Source: Bradyrhizobium sp. 4 (lineage in GTDB: Bacteria > Pseudomonadota > Alphaproteobacteria > Rhizobiales > Xanthobacteraceae). From it: a stretch of DNA of 64,000 nucleotides. Where the stretch lies: contig NZ_CP064686.1 of the NCBI RefSeq assembly GCF_023100905.1, forward strand, positions 6,386,001 through 6,450,000, in the 5' to 3' direction. Made by a program: the position numbers and the translations under genes. The notes beneath the pieces were generated by a model. The model was given only the letters and a program-made list of their open reading frames with translations, searched no databases and was not told where the DNA came from. Shown here piece by piece: positions 18,776-29,036 of this stretch (positions within the stretch are counted from its first letter, which is position 1; each line of letters begins with the position of its first letter).

Positions 18776-19369
18776 ATGATCGCCGAATCTCCCCGCTCCC
18801 CCCTTCGCCTGCTCGCCCGGTTGGTCCCGGTGCTGGTGGTTGGCTTGCTATGCTTTTGGGCCAGCCCGGCCTCGGCCGATTTCCGGCTTTGCAACAACAC
18901 ATCGAGCCGGGTCGGCATCGCGCTCGGCTACAAGGATGCCGAGGGCTGGACCACCGAGGGCTGGTGGAACATCTCGTCCCGTTCCTGCGAGACCCTGCTG
19001 CGGGGAACGTTGGTGGCCCGCTTCTATTACATCTACGCCATCGACTATGACCGCGGCGGCGAATGGTCGGGCCAGGCCTTCATGTGCTCGCGCGACAAGG
19101 AGTTCACCATCCGCGGCACCGAGGATTGCCTCGCGCGCGGCTATGACCGGACCGGCTATTTCGAGGTCGATACCGGCGAGCAGCGGGCCTGGACCGTTCA
19201 GCTCACCGATGCCAACGAGCAGCCGTCAAAACAGCAGCGCGTGCCTGGTCTCCCCGGCCCGGTTGGTCCGGGGGTTCCGGGTTTGCCCAATGGCCCGCCC
19301 GGTGGTACGCCCCCCGCCGCGCCTGGCCTCCCGCCAGCTCCCTCGCCCCCGTCTGGAAATAAGCCATGA
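18776..19369 (+). CDS. DUF1036 secreted protein
   Basis: 197 residues. The signal peptide (about 1-35) ends near SPASADFRLCNN. The DUF1036 domain follows, with conserved FRLCNNTSSRVGIALGYKD, a Trp-rich stretch (TTEGWWNISSRSC) and Cys residues that may form disulfides. The C-terminal 40 residues are Gly/Pro-rich (VPGLPNGPPGGTPP), which is low complexity. Function unknown; periplasmic by its signal. The stop overlaps the pyruvate kinase start by four bases (ATGA), so the two are translationally coupled, an arrangement also found in related Rhizobiales. Confidence 0.86.
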   Translation: MIAESPRSPLRLLARLVPVLVVGLLCFWASPASADFRLCNNTSSRVGIALGYKDAEGWTTEGWWNISSRSCETLLRGTLVARFYYIYAIDYDRGGEWSGQAFMCSRDKEFTIRGTEDCLARGYDRTGYFEVDTGEQRAWTVQLTDANEQPSKQQRVPGLPGPVGPGVPGLPNGPPGGTPPAAPGLPPAPSPPSGNKP

Positions 19370-20802
19370 GGCGTCTTCGCCGTATCAAGATTCTCGCGAC
19401 TCTGGGACCCGCTTCTTCGGACCTCGCGATGATCCGCCGTCTGTTCGAGGCCGGCGCCGACCTGTTCCGCATCAACATGAGCCACACCCCGCATGACAAG
19501 ATGCGCGAGCTGGTGGCAACGATCCGCAACGTCGAGAGCAGCTACGGAAGGCCGATCGGCATTCTGGTCGACCTCCAGGGCCCAAAGCTCCGGCTCGGTG
19601 CCTTCGCCGAAGGCGCGGTCCAGCTCCAGAACGGCCAGACCTTCACGCTGGATTCCGACAAAGCGCCGGGCGACACCACCCGCGTCCAGCTTCCGCATCC
19701 GGAGATCCTGGCCGCGCTGCGGCCGGGCCATTCGCTGCTGCTCGACGACGGCAAGGTGAGGCTGATCGCCGAGGAGACGTCGAAGGAGCACGCGGTGACG
19801 CGCGTCGTGGTCGGCGGCCGGATGTCCGACCGCAAGGGTGTCAGCCTGCCCGACACCGACTTGCCGGTCTCGGCGATGACGCCGAAGGACCGCGCCGACC
19901 TCGAGGCGGCGCTGGTCACCGGCGTCGACTGGATCGCGCTGTCCTTCGTGCAGCGCGCCGACGACGTGCTCGAGGCCAAGAAGATGATCCGCGGCCGTGC
20001 GGCGGTGATGGCCAAGATCGAGAAGCCGCAGGCGATCGATCGCCTCGCCGACATCATCGACGCCTCCGACGCCCTGATGGTGGCGCGCGGCGACCTCGGC
20101 GTCGAGCTGCCGCTGGAACGCGTTCCGAGCCTGCAGAAGCAGATGACGCGCATGGCGCGGCGCGCCGGCAAGCCGGTGGTGATCGCGACGCAGATGCTGG
20201 AATCGATGATCCAGTCGCCGGTGCCGACCCGCGCCGAAGTCTCCGACGTCGCCACAGCCGTCTATGAAGGTGCCGACGCCATCATGCTGTCGGCGGAATC
20301 GGCGGCCGGCAAATTCCCGGTCGAGGCTGTCTCGACCATGAATCGCATCGGCGAGGAGGTGGAGCGCGACCCGATCTATCGCTCCGTCATCACCGCACAG
20401 CGCCCCGCCCCGGAAGCCACCGCCGGCGATGCCATCGCGGACGCCGCGCGGCAGATCGCCGAGACGCTCGACCTGCCGGCCCTGATCTGCTGGACCAGTT
20501 CGGGATCGACGGCCGTGCGCGTGGCGCGCGAGCGGCCGAAGCCGCCGATCGTGGCGATCACGCCGAACGTCGCGGCGGGACGCCGGCTGTCGGTCGTCTG
20601 GGGCATACATTGCGTGGTGGCGGAAGATGCGCGCGACCAGGACGACATGGTAAGCCGCGCCGGCCAGATCGCGTTCCGCGACGGCTTCGTCCGGGCAGGC
20701 CAGCGCGTGATCATCGTCGCCGGCGTGCCGCTCGGCATCCCCGGCACCACCAACATGGTGCGCATCGCCTCGGTCGGCCCAGAGGGCGAAGCGAATATCT
20801 AG
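19366..20802 (+). CDS. pyk: Pyruvate kinase
   Basis: 478 residues, a normal length. It transfers phosphate from phosphoenolpyruvate to ADP at the end of glycolysis. Visible motifs are ILATLGPAS near the N-terminus, the substrate strand NMSHTPHDKM, the B-domain, the K+/Mg2+ site region VMAKIEKPQAIDRL with catalytic Lys, MVARGDLGVELP, and the adjacent IATQMLESMI. The C-terminal allosteric domain includes the SGSTAVRVARERP region. The start codon overlaps the end of the DUF1036 gene. A terminator-like hairpin follows at 20848. Confidence 0.97.
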   Translation: MRRLRRIKILATLGPASSDLAMIRRLFEAGADLFRINMSHTPHDKMRELVATIRNVESSYGRPIGILVDLQGPKLRLGAFAEGAVQLQNGQTFTLDSDKAPGDTTRVQLPHPEILAALRPGHSLLLDDGKVRLIAEETSKEHAVTRVVVGGRMSDRKGVSLPDTDLPVSAMTPKDRADLEAALVTGVDWIALSFVQRADDVLEAKKMIRGRAAVMAKIEKPQAIDRLADIIDASDALMVARGDLGVELPLERVPSLQKQMTRMARRAGKPVVIATQMLESMIQSPVPTRAEVSDVATAVYEGADAIMLSAESAAGKFPVEAVSTMNRIGEEVERDPIYRSVITAQRPAPEATAGDAIADAARQIAETLDLPALICWTSSGSTAVRVARERPKPPIVAITPNVAAGRRLSVVWGIHCVVAEDARDQDDMVSRAGQIAFRDGFVRAGQRVIIVAGVPLGIPGTTNMVRIASVGPEGEANI

Positions 20803-20847
20803 GCCCGCCAACACACGGCAAACGAAAAATGTCGAAAACAACCCCAT

Positions 20848-20878
20848 GCACAGTAGCCGGCGGGTCCGGCGCATGTGC
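20848..20878 (+). terminator. Terminator-like hairpin after pyk
   Basis: The inverted repeat GCACA-gta-GCCGG, a 5-base loop, then CCGGC-gca-TGTGC forms two 5-bp stems around an internal loop, followed by ggttttt. It lies 45 bp beyond the pyk stop and has the layout of an intrinsic terminator. Confidence 0.6.
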
Positions 20879-20953
20879 TGAGGTTTTTCGAAAAGGCGAG
20901 CTCTGGCAATGGCCTGGGCGCGATCAGGTCCGCCGGTCGATCAGGCTGACGTT

Positions 20954-21634
20954 TTAGGCCCCAACCAGCGCTTTCGCCGCCGGCAGCAGCGTCTGCTGCA
21001 CGACCAGACCCCTGGCGCGGGCGTCCATGACGCCGACCGCGCGGAGCGCCAGCAGCGTCACGGTCTGCACGGCATCGCGCATCCTGGCGGGATCGTCGAG
21101 ATTGTCCGGCGCGAGCGGTCCGACCAGGGCCTCGTGCAAGGCGCCGAGCAGCGCGGTGGCGGCGAGCGCGGTGTCCTGCGCCGGCAGGTGGCCGGCGCGC
21201 ACGGCGGCGTCGATCCGCGAGGCCATCTCGCCCGCGATCTCGCGCCGGCTGGCGAGGCGTGAAGCGCTGACATCGACATCGACCGGCTCGGCCAGGATGC
21301 CCCAGGCGAGCCTGCGCTGTGACAGGGTATGCACCGCCACGGTGGTCACCGCCGCCGCCAGCGCCGAAGACGGCCCCGGCGCGGCATCGGCGGCTCGCCG
21401 GATCGCCGTGAGCTCGTCGCGGGAAACTTCGGCGATCAATTCGGAGATCAAATCGGCCTTGGATGGGAAGTAGCGGTAGACCGTACCCGCAGCGACGCTG
21501 GCGCGAAGCGCGACCGGCGCAATCTGCACCGCCGCCATCCCGCCTTCCGCCGCCGCCTCCCGCGCCGCCGCCAGTATCGCACTGCGCCGGGCCGCAAGGC
21601 GCTTCACCACTTGATGCGTCCGCCGATAAACCAT
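20954..21634 (-). CDS. TetR/AcrR family transcriptional regulator
   Basis: 226 residues. The DNA-binding helix-turn-helix spans about 15-60 (ILAAAREAAAEGGMAAVQIA ... VAAGTVYRYFPSKADLISEL), with the signature YRYFPSK. The rest is an all-helical ligand domain rich in alanine. The ATG at 21634 (MVYRRTHQVVKR) is chosen over one 36 bp upstream because family members begin this way and GGAAG precedes it. The target is unknown; the nearest gene upstream reads away, and a palindrome at 21722 may be its operator. Confidence 0.9.
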   Translation of the reverse strand: MVYRRTHQVVKRLAARRSAILAAAREAAAEGGMAAVQIAPVALRASVAAGTVYRYFPSKADLISELIAEVSRDELTAIRRAADAAPGPSSALAAAVTTVAVHTLSQRRLAWGILAEPVDVDVSASRLASRREIAGEMASRIDAAVRAGHLPAQDTALAATALLGALHEALVGPLAPDNLDDPARMRDAVQTVTLLALRAVGVMDARARGLVVQQTLLPAAKALVGA

Positions 21635-21721
21635 GGCGCGCTTCCTGTCCCCAGCATCCGTCCGGCGCAAAGCCCGACCGCCTGCTTATTCGCTAATCTT
21701 CGCCCAAATCGCCCTCAAGAA

Positions 21722-21737
21722 CTGAACAACTATTCAG
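21722..21737. promoter_or_regulatory. Possible TetR operator
   Basis: CTGAACAACTATTCAG contains perfect 5-bp arms (CTGAA/TTCAG) and sits 87 bp upstream of the tetR-family start at 21634, facing the gap to the membrane protein at 21929. Its size is typical for TetR-family sites. No second copy was found in the window. Confidence 0.35.
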
Positions 21738-21928
21738 GGCGGATGACAAGACACAAATGAGCATATGCGCGCGAGACAAACTTCGGCGCGACAAGAGCAG
21801 GTAAACGCATTCTTGCTCGGCGCGGCCGCGGTATGACGATCCGGTTTACCTCAACTTAAAAGCGATCATGCTCAGCTTGCCGATGCTTGCGCGCTGCTGC
21901 GTGCTGTCGTTTCAGCCCCGAGAATCCG

Positions 21929-23419
21929 ATGTCGATTTCCATGACAAGCAGCGTGCCCGTCCGCGGTGTTGCGCGCTGGCTACTGCCGTTCTGCATCGCC
22001 GCCGGCGTCTACCTGTTCTTCCTGGGCATCGGCGACATCATGCTGCGGGATACCGATACGCTGTGGCAGATCAAGATCGGGCAGTGGATTCTCGAACACC
22101 GCGCCCTGCCCTATACCGACATCTATTCCTTCACGCGAGCCGGCGAGCCCTGGATCTCGAGCTCCTGGCTATCGCAAGTCCTGTTCGCGCTGGCTTACGA
22201 GCCGTCCAACTGGTCGGGGGCAGTTATCCTGACGTCGCTCGCGATCGGAGCGACCGCAGCGATTTTCGTCTACCTGCTTGAGCCCTATCTGGAGCCTGCG
22301 CGCGCCTTTCTGCTCGTCACCCCGCTCCTCTTCATGTCGATGGGCCACTTTCTCGCCCGCCCGCACATGCTGGCACTGCCTGTCATGTTGGCTTTTGTCG
22401 GCGGGCTGCTGGCGGCCGCCGATCGGCGCACCGCGCCGTCGTGGCTATTGCTTCCCTTGATGGCGCTATGGGCCAATCTTCACGGCGGCTTCGTCATGGG
22501 GCTGGCGCTGATTGGGCCCATTGGCCTCGATGCGATCGCGTCCACCGATCGCAAGGGCCGCTTTGCACCGGCGTCGCGCTGGGCCTTGTTCGGGCTCGCT
22601 GCGCTTGCCGCAAGCTGCTGCACGCCCTATGGCTGGAATACGCCGCTCGCATCGGCGAAAATCCTCAGCCTCGGCAAGGTGCTCTCGCAAATCTCGGAGT
22701 GGATGCCCGCCGATTTCAGCTCGTTCGACTTGTTCGGTGCCAGCCTGCTCGGATTGATCGCCCTCGGCTACTACAAAGGATTGGTGCTGCCGTGGACCCG
22801 CATTCTTCTGCTGCTCGGCCTGGTCTGGGCGGCACTCAACCACGTCAGAAACATCGAGGTCTTTGCATTGTTGACACCGCTCGTGCTGGCGAAACCGTTG
22901 GCCGAACAATTGGGCACGGCCAGAGCGGTCGCGCTCGCACGGGCTGAAGCACGGCCCTCCTTTGCAGTGACCGCGATCGCGGCGCTCGTGATCGTTGCGA
23001 CCAGCTGGAGTATCACGCGGTCCTATGCCACGCCGACGCGGTATGCCTTTATCCGCAATCCGACCCCTCGGGCCGCAGTCGATCTGCTCGAGCAGCGGCA
23101 CGCGCAGCGCATCTTCAGCACCGCGCCGATCGGGAGCTATCTGATCTTCCGCAACCTCAAGACCTTCATCGATGGCCGCGCCGAGCTGTATGGAGAGCAG
23201 TTCGTGCTCGACTATTTCGACGCCATCGAAGGCAAGAACGCTGAGACTCTGCTGCGTTTGCTCGATACCCACCAGATCGACGCCACACTGCTGAACGGAT
23301 CGACTCCCGCCGCAAGGATCATGGACCACGTGCCGGGCTGGAAGCGGCTCTACTCGGATGACCTTGCCGTCATCCACGTCCGCGATGACGCACCGGCGAA
23401 GCTACCCTCAGCACCGTGA
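21929..23419 (+). CDS. Polytopic membrane protein, GT-C glycosyltransferase-like (paralogue 1)
   Basis: 496 residues with about ten hydrophobic helices. Near the N-terminus, after the first helix, comes RDTDTLWQIKIGQWILEHRA followed by PYTDIYSFTRAGEPWISSSW. A periplasmic loop with acidic DxD-like residues directly after helix 1 is the pattern of GT-C glycosyltransferases using lipid-linked sugars. The C-terminal 120 residues form a soluble domain with DGRAELYGEQFVLDYF. Family assignment is by pattern only. The ATG at 21929 aligns with the start of its paralogue at 24055. The two copies flank the Flp pilin gene. Upstream is the divergent tetR gene. Confidence 0.7.
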   Translation: MSISMTSSVPVRGVARWLLPFCIAAGVYLFFLGIGDIMLRDTDTLWQIKIGQWILEHRALPYTDIYSFTRAGEPWISSSWLSQVLFALAYEPSNWSGAVILTSLAIGATAAIFVYLLEPYLEPARAFLLVTPLLFMSMGHFLARPHMLALPVMLAFVGGLLAAADRRTAPSWLLLPLMALWANLHGGFVMGLALIGPIGLDAIASTDRKGRFAPASRWALFGLAALAASCCTPYGWNTPLASAKILSLGKVLSQISEWMPADFSSFDLFGASLLGLIALGYYKGLVLPWTRILLLLGLVWAALNHVRNIEVFALLTPLVLAKPLAEQLGTARAVALARAEARPSFAVTAIAALVIVATSWSITRSYATPTRYAFIRNPTPRAAVDLLEQRHAQRIFSTAPIGSYLIFRNLKTFIDGRAELYGEQFVLDYFDAIEGKNAETLLRLLDTHQIDATLLNGSTPAARIMDHVPGWKRLYSDDLAVIHVRDDAPAKLPSAP

Positions 23420-23496
23420 GCCGCGGATCAGGCGTTTAACCGTCGCGGACTCGCATGGACGCGACGGCTTCGGCGAAGAAAAGACTTCGCTAGAAC

Positions 23497-23538
23497 AAGA
23501 CTTGGCACGAAAGACTTGGCACGAAAGGCTTGGCACAA
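23497..23538. repeat. Three 14-bp tandem repeats
   Basis: Units aagacttggcacga, aagacttggcacga and aaggcttggcacaa stand head to tail directly before the pilin terminator; a degraded fourth copy (aagacttcgc) lies just upstream. The array occupies the convergent gap between paralogue 1 and the pilin gene. Confidence 0.85.
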
Positions 23539-23542
23539 AAGA

Positions 23543-23571
23543 AAAGAGCCTTGTCCGGGACAAGGCTCTTT
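23543..23571 (-). terminator. Intrinsic terminator of the Flp pilin gene
   Basis: A perfect 14-bp palindrome (aaagagccttgtcc/ggacaaggctcttt) lies 22 bp beyond the pilin stop. On the minus strand the stem is followed by TTTTCTTTTG, a good T-run. It may also stop the converging plus-strand transcript. Confidence 0.88.
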
Positions 23572-23592
23572 CTACTCTTGGTCCGTTCAGTC

Positions 23593-23757
23593 TTACTTGA
23601 GGCTGGACGAGATCGAGGTGAACTTGGCGTTCAACGTGGTGCCCAGGTTATTGACGACAGTGATGATCGCCAGCGCGATGCCGGCGGCGATCAGACCGTA
23701 TTCAATGGCGGTGGCGCCGGATTCATCTTTCGCGAAATTCGCAACGAGGTTCTTCAT
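23593..23757 (-). CDS. Flp-type IVb pilin
   Basis: 54 residues. The leader MKNLVANFAKDESG is cut after Gly by a prepilin peptidase before ATAIEYGLIAAGIALAII. Glu5 of the mature pilin and the following Tyr are the Flp hallmarks. A single hydrophobic helix then leads to the tail TLNAKFTSISSSLK, rich in serine. Such pilins are assembled by the Tad machinery into adhesive Flp pili; no tad/cpa gene is in this window, so this is an orphan pilin. The ATG at 23757 was chosen because it begins the leader; an upstream extension has no role. It has its own strong terminator, consistent with high expression. Confidence 0.93.
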   Translation of the reverse strand: MKNLVANFAKDESGATAIEYGLIAAGIALAIITVVNNLGTTLNAKFTSISSSLK

Positions 23758-24054
23758 AAAGAGCTCCAAATGAGTACACGAGGCTACAACTGATCTGGTC
23801 TTTTTGGCTTCCCAGCGCCGCTCGACCATGGATGCGAACGTAGTGGCAAAGAATTGCGCCGCAGTTAATTCGACTGCGGAAATACAGAGCGGTTTGCGTG
23901 TATTCGCCGATGGTAAACCGAAATCTAAAACGATCCGTTAAATTGTCGAGACATCAAGCCGGCCCGGTATCACCGGTTTACCCGAAATTATGACCGCCGT
24001 GGTCCAATGTCGATCGCTCGGCACCCCGACAAAACAACAGGACGACGACGCGGC

Positions 24055-25548
24055 ATGTCCCTTTCCTTTGCCAACAGCATCACGGTGCAGGGTCGTGCGC
24101 GAGCCCTGGTGCCGCTGTGCGTCGGTGCGGGCGCCTATCTCTTCTTCATGTATGTCGGCGATACGCTGCTTCAGGACTCCGACTCGTTTTGGCAGATCAA
24201 GATCGGACAATGGATCATCGATCACGGCGCTATGCCGTACACGGACATCTATTCCTTCACGCGGACGGGCGCGCCGTGGATTTCAACGTCGTGGCTGTCG
24301 CAGGTGCTGTTCGCTCTCTCCTATGCGCAATTGGGCTGGGCAGGTCCCGTCATCCTCACCGCGATGGGAGTCGCGCTCACGGCCGCGATCTTCGTCTATC
24401 TGCTCGACGTGCAGATCGAGGCACCGCGCGCAGTGCTGCTTGCGATGCTGGCCCTGCTGCTGTCGCTGCATCACGTCCTGGCGCGTCCGCACGTCCTGGC
24501 GCTGCCTGTCATGGTGGCATGGGTCGGTCTATTGATGGCGACCGCCGACCGCAGGAGCGCGCCGTCCTGGTACTGGCTGCCGCTGATGGCGCTGTGGGCG
24601 AACTTGCATGGCGGCTTCGTGCTCGGTCTGGCGCTGATCGGTCCGATCGCGCTCGAGGCCGTCGAGCACGCCGAGAAGGGGCGGCGGCTTCAGCTGTTCC
24701 TGCGCTGGGTGCTGTTCGGCATCGGTGCACTGGTCGCGAGCTGCTGTACGCCGTACGGCTGGGGAACGCTGCTGGGCGCCACCAACATCTTGAGCCTGGG
24801 CGAGTTGCTCTCGCTGATCTTCGAATGGATGCCGGCGAACTTTGCCACCTTCTCCTCGTTCGAAGGCGCCCTGCTCGGCCTGATCGCGTTCGGCTATTAT
24901 CGCGGCCTCGTGCTCTCTGCGCCCAGGATCTTCCTGATCCTGTTCCTGACCTGGAGCGCGCTGACCCACGTCAGGAGCATCGAGGCGTTCGCGTTCCTGG
25001 TGCCGCTGGTGCTGGCGAAGCCGCTCGGCCAGCTGGCCTCGCGCCCGCAGCCGGACGCACCCGGTGCCGACCGCTGGCCGGCCCGCTATGTCACCGCGCT
25101 TGGCGCACTCATGATCGTCGCCGCAAGCTGGGCCTCGACCTCGCTCTATATGGGCCACCACAGCTTCAGCTTCACCATGACGCAGACGCCGGTCGCGGCA
25201 GTCGATTTGCTCGAACAACGCAAGGTCCAGCGCGTCTTCAACGCCTATCAGTTCGGCGGCTATCTGATCTCGCGCGACGTCCCTGTTTACGTCGACGGTC
25301 GCGCCGAGCTCTATGGCGAGAAATTCGTCATGGACTTCTTCAAGGCGACCGAGGGCAAGAAGCCCGAGCTGCTTCCGCGGCTGCTCGACGAGCACAAGAT
25401 CGACGCAACGCTATTGGCCGCCGACGCGCCCGGACCGCAGATCCTGGACATGCTGAAGGGCTGGAAGCGGATCTATACGGACGACATCGCAGTGATCCAC
25501 GTGCGGGACAACACGGTAGGTGGGTCGGCGACGAGCGCGAAGCCCTAG
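24055..25548 (+). CDS. Polytopic membrane protein, GT-C glycosyltransferase-like (paralogue 2)
   Basis: 497 residues, closely similar along its whole length to the product of 21929-23419. Shared blocks are LWQ/FWQIKIGQWI, PYTDIYSFTR, SWLSQVLFAL, RPHVLALPVM, MALWANLHGGFV, SCCTPYGW and DGRAELYGEKFV. About ten membrane helices are predicted, followed by a soluble C-terminal domain. It probably arose by tandem duplication, with the pilin gene between the copies. ATG 24055 aligns with paralogue 1; another ATG at 24007 is in frame. Neither has a strong ribosome site. GT-C-like enzyme is an inference from the DxD-like loop after helix 1 and topology. Confidence 0.7.
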   Translation: MSLSFANSITVQGRARALVPLCVGAGAYLFFMYVGDTLLQDSDSFWQIKIGQWIIDHGAMPYTDIYSFTRTGAPWISTSWLSQVLFALSYAQLGWAGPVILTAMGVALTAAIFVYLLDVQIEAPRAVLLAMLALLLSLHHVLARPHVLALPVMVAWVGLLMATADRRSAPSWYWLPLMALWANLHGGFVLGLALIGPIALEAVEHAEKGRRLQLFLRWVLFGIGALVASCCTPYGWGTLLGATNILSLGELLSLIFEWMPANFATFSSFEGALLGLIAFGYYRGLVLSAPRIFLILFLTWSALTHVRSIEAFAFLVPLVLAKPLGQLASRPQPDAPGADRWPARYVTALGALMIVAASWASTSLYMGHHSFSFTMTQTPVAAVDLLEQRKVQRVFNAYQFGGYLISRDVPVYVDGRAELYGEKFVMDFFKATEGKKPELLPRLLDEHKIDATLLAADAPGPQILDMLKGWKRIYTDDIAVIHVRDNTVGGSATSAKP

Positions 25549-25586
25549 CGCCAAGGTGATTGCGAGGCAACCCTGCCCTGCCTCAA

Positions 25587-25627
25587 CGTCGTCACTGCGA
25601 GCGTCGCAAGAGCTCCTCGCAACGACG
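25587..25627. repeat. Palindromic intergenic repeat
   Basis: cgtcgtcactgcgag and ctcgcaacgacg form imperfect inverted arms around tcgcaagag. The motif (cactgcgagcgtcgcaagagc) resembles the short interspersed palindromes common in Bradyrhizobium and related genomes. Established from memory of such genomes, not from a search. Confidence 0.55.
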
Positions 25628-25657
25628 AGTCGTTCGCCGACGCACCACCACCCAACA

Positions 25658-25685
25658 AAAAACGCGGCGTTTCCGCCGCGTTTTT
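25658..25685. terminator. Bidirectional intrinsic terminator between paralogue 2 and ftsH
   Basis: A perfect 12-bp stem (aaaaacgcggcg/cgccgcgttttt) with loop tttc is flanked by A and T runs. It lies 22 bp beyond the ftsH stop on the minus strand and 109 bp beyond the plus-strand gene, and can serve both. Confidence 0.92.
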
Positions 25686-25707
25686 CAATTCGATCTGCCG
25701 CTCGCGA

Positions 25708-27630
<1,923 letters not shown>

Positions 27631-27844
27631 CGATCTTCCTTCGTGGTCGCGCGGATCGCGGCCTGAGCCTTGGGCAGTTATTTGGGCAGCGCGAGGAAAT
27701 CCCCAAGGAATCCTCTCGGTTAGACGGATACAATCTAGGTGTCGCTCCGGTCGCTGCCAAGGGAACGAGATGGGACTATTTAGCCCATCTTAGTCCGATT
27801 CCCGCTGAAATAATGGCACCCAGATCCCGCTTTTTCCTGCCTGG

Positions 27845-28960
27845 TTAAGGTGTCCTCACGGCGCGGTCTCGAAACGGCCGGTGCGATGATCCGCCCCTAT
27901 CCACCCTTGATCCACCCTTGCGCCGGGCCGGCGCCGGCCCGATGCGGATACGTCCCCCGACAAGGCTGATCAAGGCTCCCGCAAGCGTCTGCTTCAGGGC
28001 CGGCCGGCCATTTGCGGGTGCGCGGGGACTTGCGGCAATGGCCTGATCGAGCACGGCCAGAAGGGATTCGACCTTGCCGAGTTCCGCCGGTCCCTCATGC
28101 CCGAACGCGTTGACGGCCCGCAGCAGGATCCGCAGCCGGACCTCCTCCGGCAGGGCGGCAAACACGGGGGCCTCGAAGCTTCGAACGCCGGCCTGCGGCG
28201 CATCGCCGCGATCCCGCAAACGGAGGAAGCGCTCGGCTCCATCGGTCAGCACCTCGACGGCCGCATTGGCGCGTGCCAGCCTTGCCGCGAGCCGGGCCAG
28301 GCTGCGGGCATCACCACCCTCCGCCGCGAGCTGCGGAAGCAGCGCACGCAGCCGCGGCCGGGTAAAGGCAGCGTTGTGGTTGGTGGGATCGTCGGCAAAG
28401 CCGATCTTCGCCCGCTTCAAGGTCGCGATCAGCTGCGATTTCGGAACATCGAGCAGTGGACGCGCAAGAACGACGCCGTCGCGCTCGGTGAGACGGGCCA
28501 TCGCCGACAGCCCGGCCAATCCGCTGCCGCGGACAAGACGCATCAACACGGTCTCGGCCTGGTCGTCGCGTGTGTGGGCGGTCAGCACGTGGCTCGCACC
28601 AGCCTTGCGTGCGGCCTGCACGAGCAGGCGGTAACGGGCTTCGCGTGCGGCGGCCGGCAGACCCGTTTTCGGCTTGGCGCCGCGCCAGCGCAGGGTCCGA
28701 TGCGGCAAGCCAAGCCCGGTCGCCAGACGCTTGACCTCGTGCGCCTCGCGCGCCGCCTCCGGCCGCAAGCCGTGGTCGATCGTGACGACGGTGAGACGCG
28801 GGCCGCGCGCGAGGCTGCGATGCCAGCGCGCCGCAAGCCACATCAGCGCCACCGAGTCGGGCCCGCCGGAGACCGCGAGCAGCAGTCCCTGCGCGCCTTT
28901 CAGGCCTGCGAAGAGGCGCTTGGCCTCACGCGCCGAGATCGGTGAATTGTCCTCTGGCAT
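27845..28960 (-). CDS. tilS: tRNA(Ile)-lysidine synthase
   Basis: 371 residues. TilS joins lysine to C34 of the tRNA(Ile) anticodon so that it reads AUA. The N-type ATP pyrophosphatase loop is SGGPDS at residues 31-36, and the second conserved block is HVLTAHTRDDQAETVLMRL. The RGSGLAGLSAM motif and LARPLLDVPKSQL follow. The protein is shorter than E. coli TilS (432) and lacks much of the C-terminal domain, which is usual in alphaproteobacteria. It lies between cpoB and ftsH on the same strand, as in many alphaproteobacterial tol-pal loci. Confidence 0.94.
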   Translation of the reverse strand: MPEDNSPISAREAKRLFAGLKGAQGLLLAVSGGPDSVALMWLAARWHRSLARGPRLTVVTIDHGLRPEAAREAHEVKRLATGLGLPHRTLRWRGAKPKTGLPAAAREARYRLLVQAARKAGASHVLTAHTRDDQAETVLMRLVRGSGLAGLSAMARLTERDGVVLARPLLDVPKSQLIATLKRAKIGFADDPTNHNAAFTRPRLRALLPQLAAEGGDARSLARLAARLARANAAVEVLTDGAERFLRLRDRGDAPQAGVRSFEAPVFAALPEEVRLRILLRAVNAFGHEGPAELGKVESLLAVLDQAIAASPRAPANGRPALKQTLAGALISLVGGRIRIGPAPARRKGGSRVDRGGSSHRPFRDRAVRTP

Positions 28961-29036
28961 GACGCTGCAATCGTCCGCGGATGGACCGACTGTTTAGCGC
29001 AGCGCCATCAATCTTGTCAGGATCAATCGCTGCGCC

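Noticed and set aside
23502..23537. Sigma-54 promoters in the TGGCAC repeats
   Set aside because: TGGCAC occurs every 14 bp, but no TTGC lies at the required spacing.
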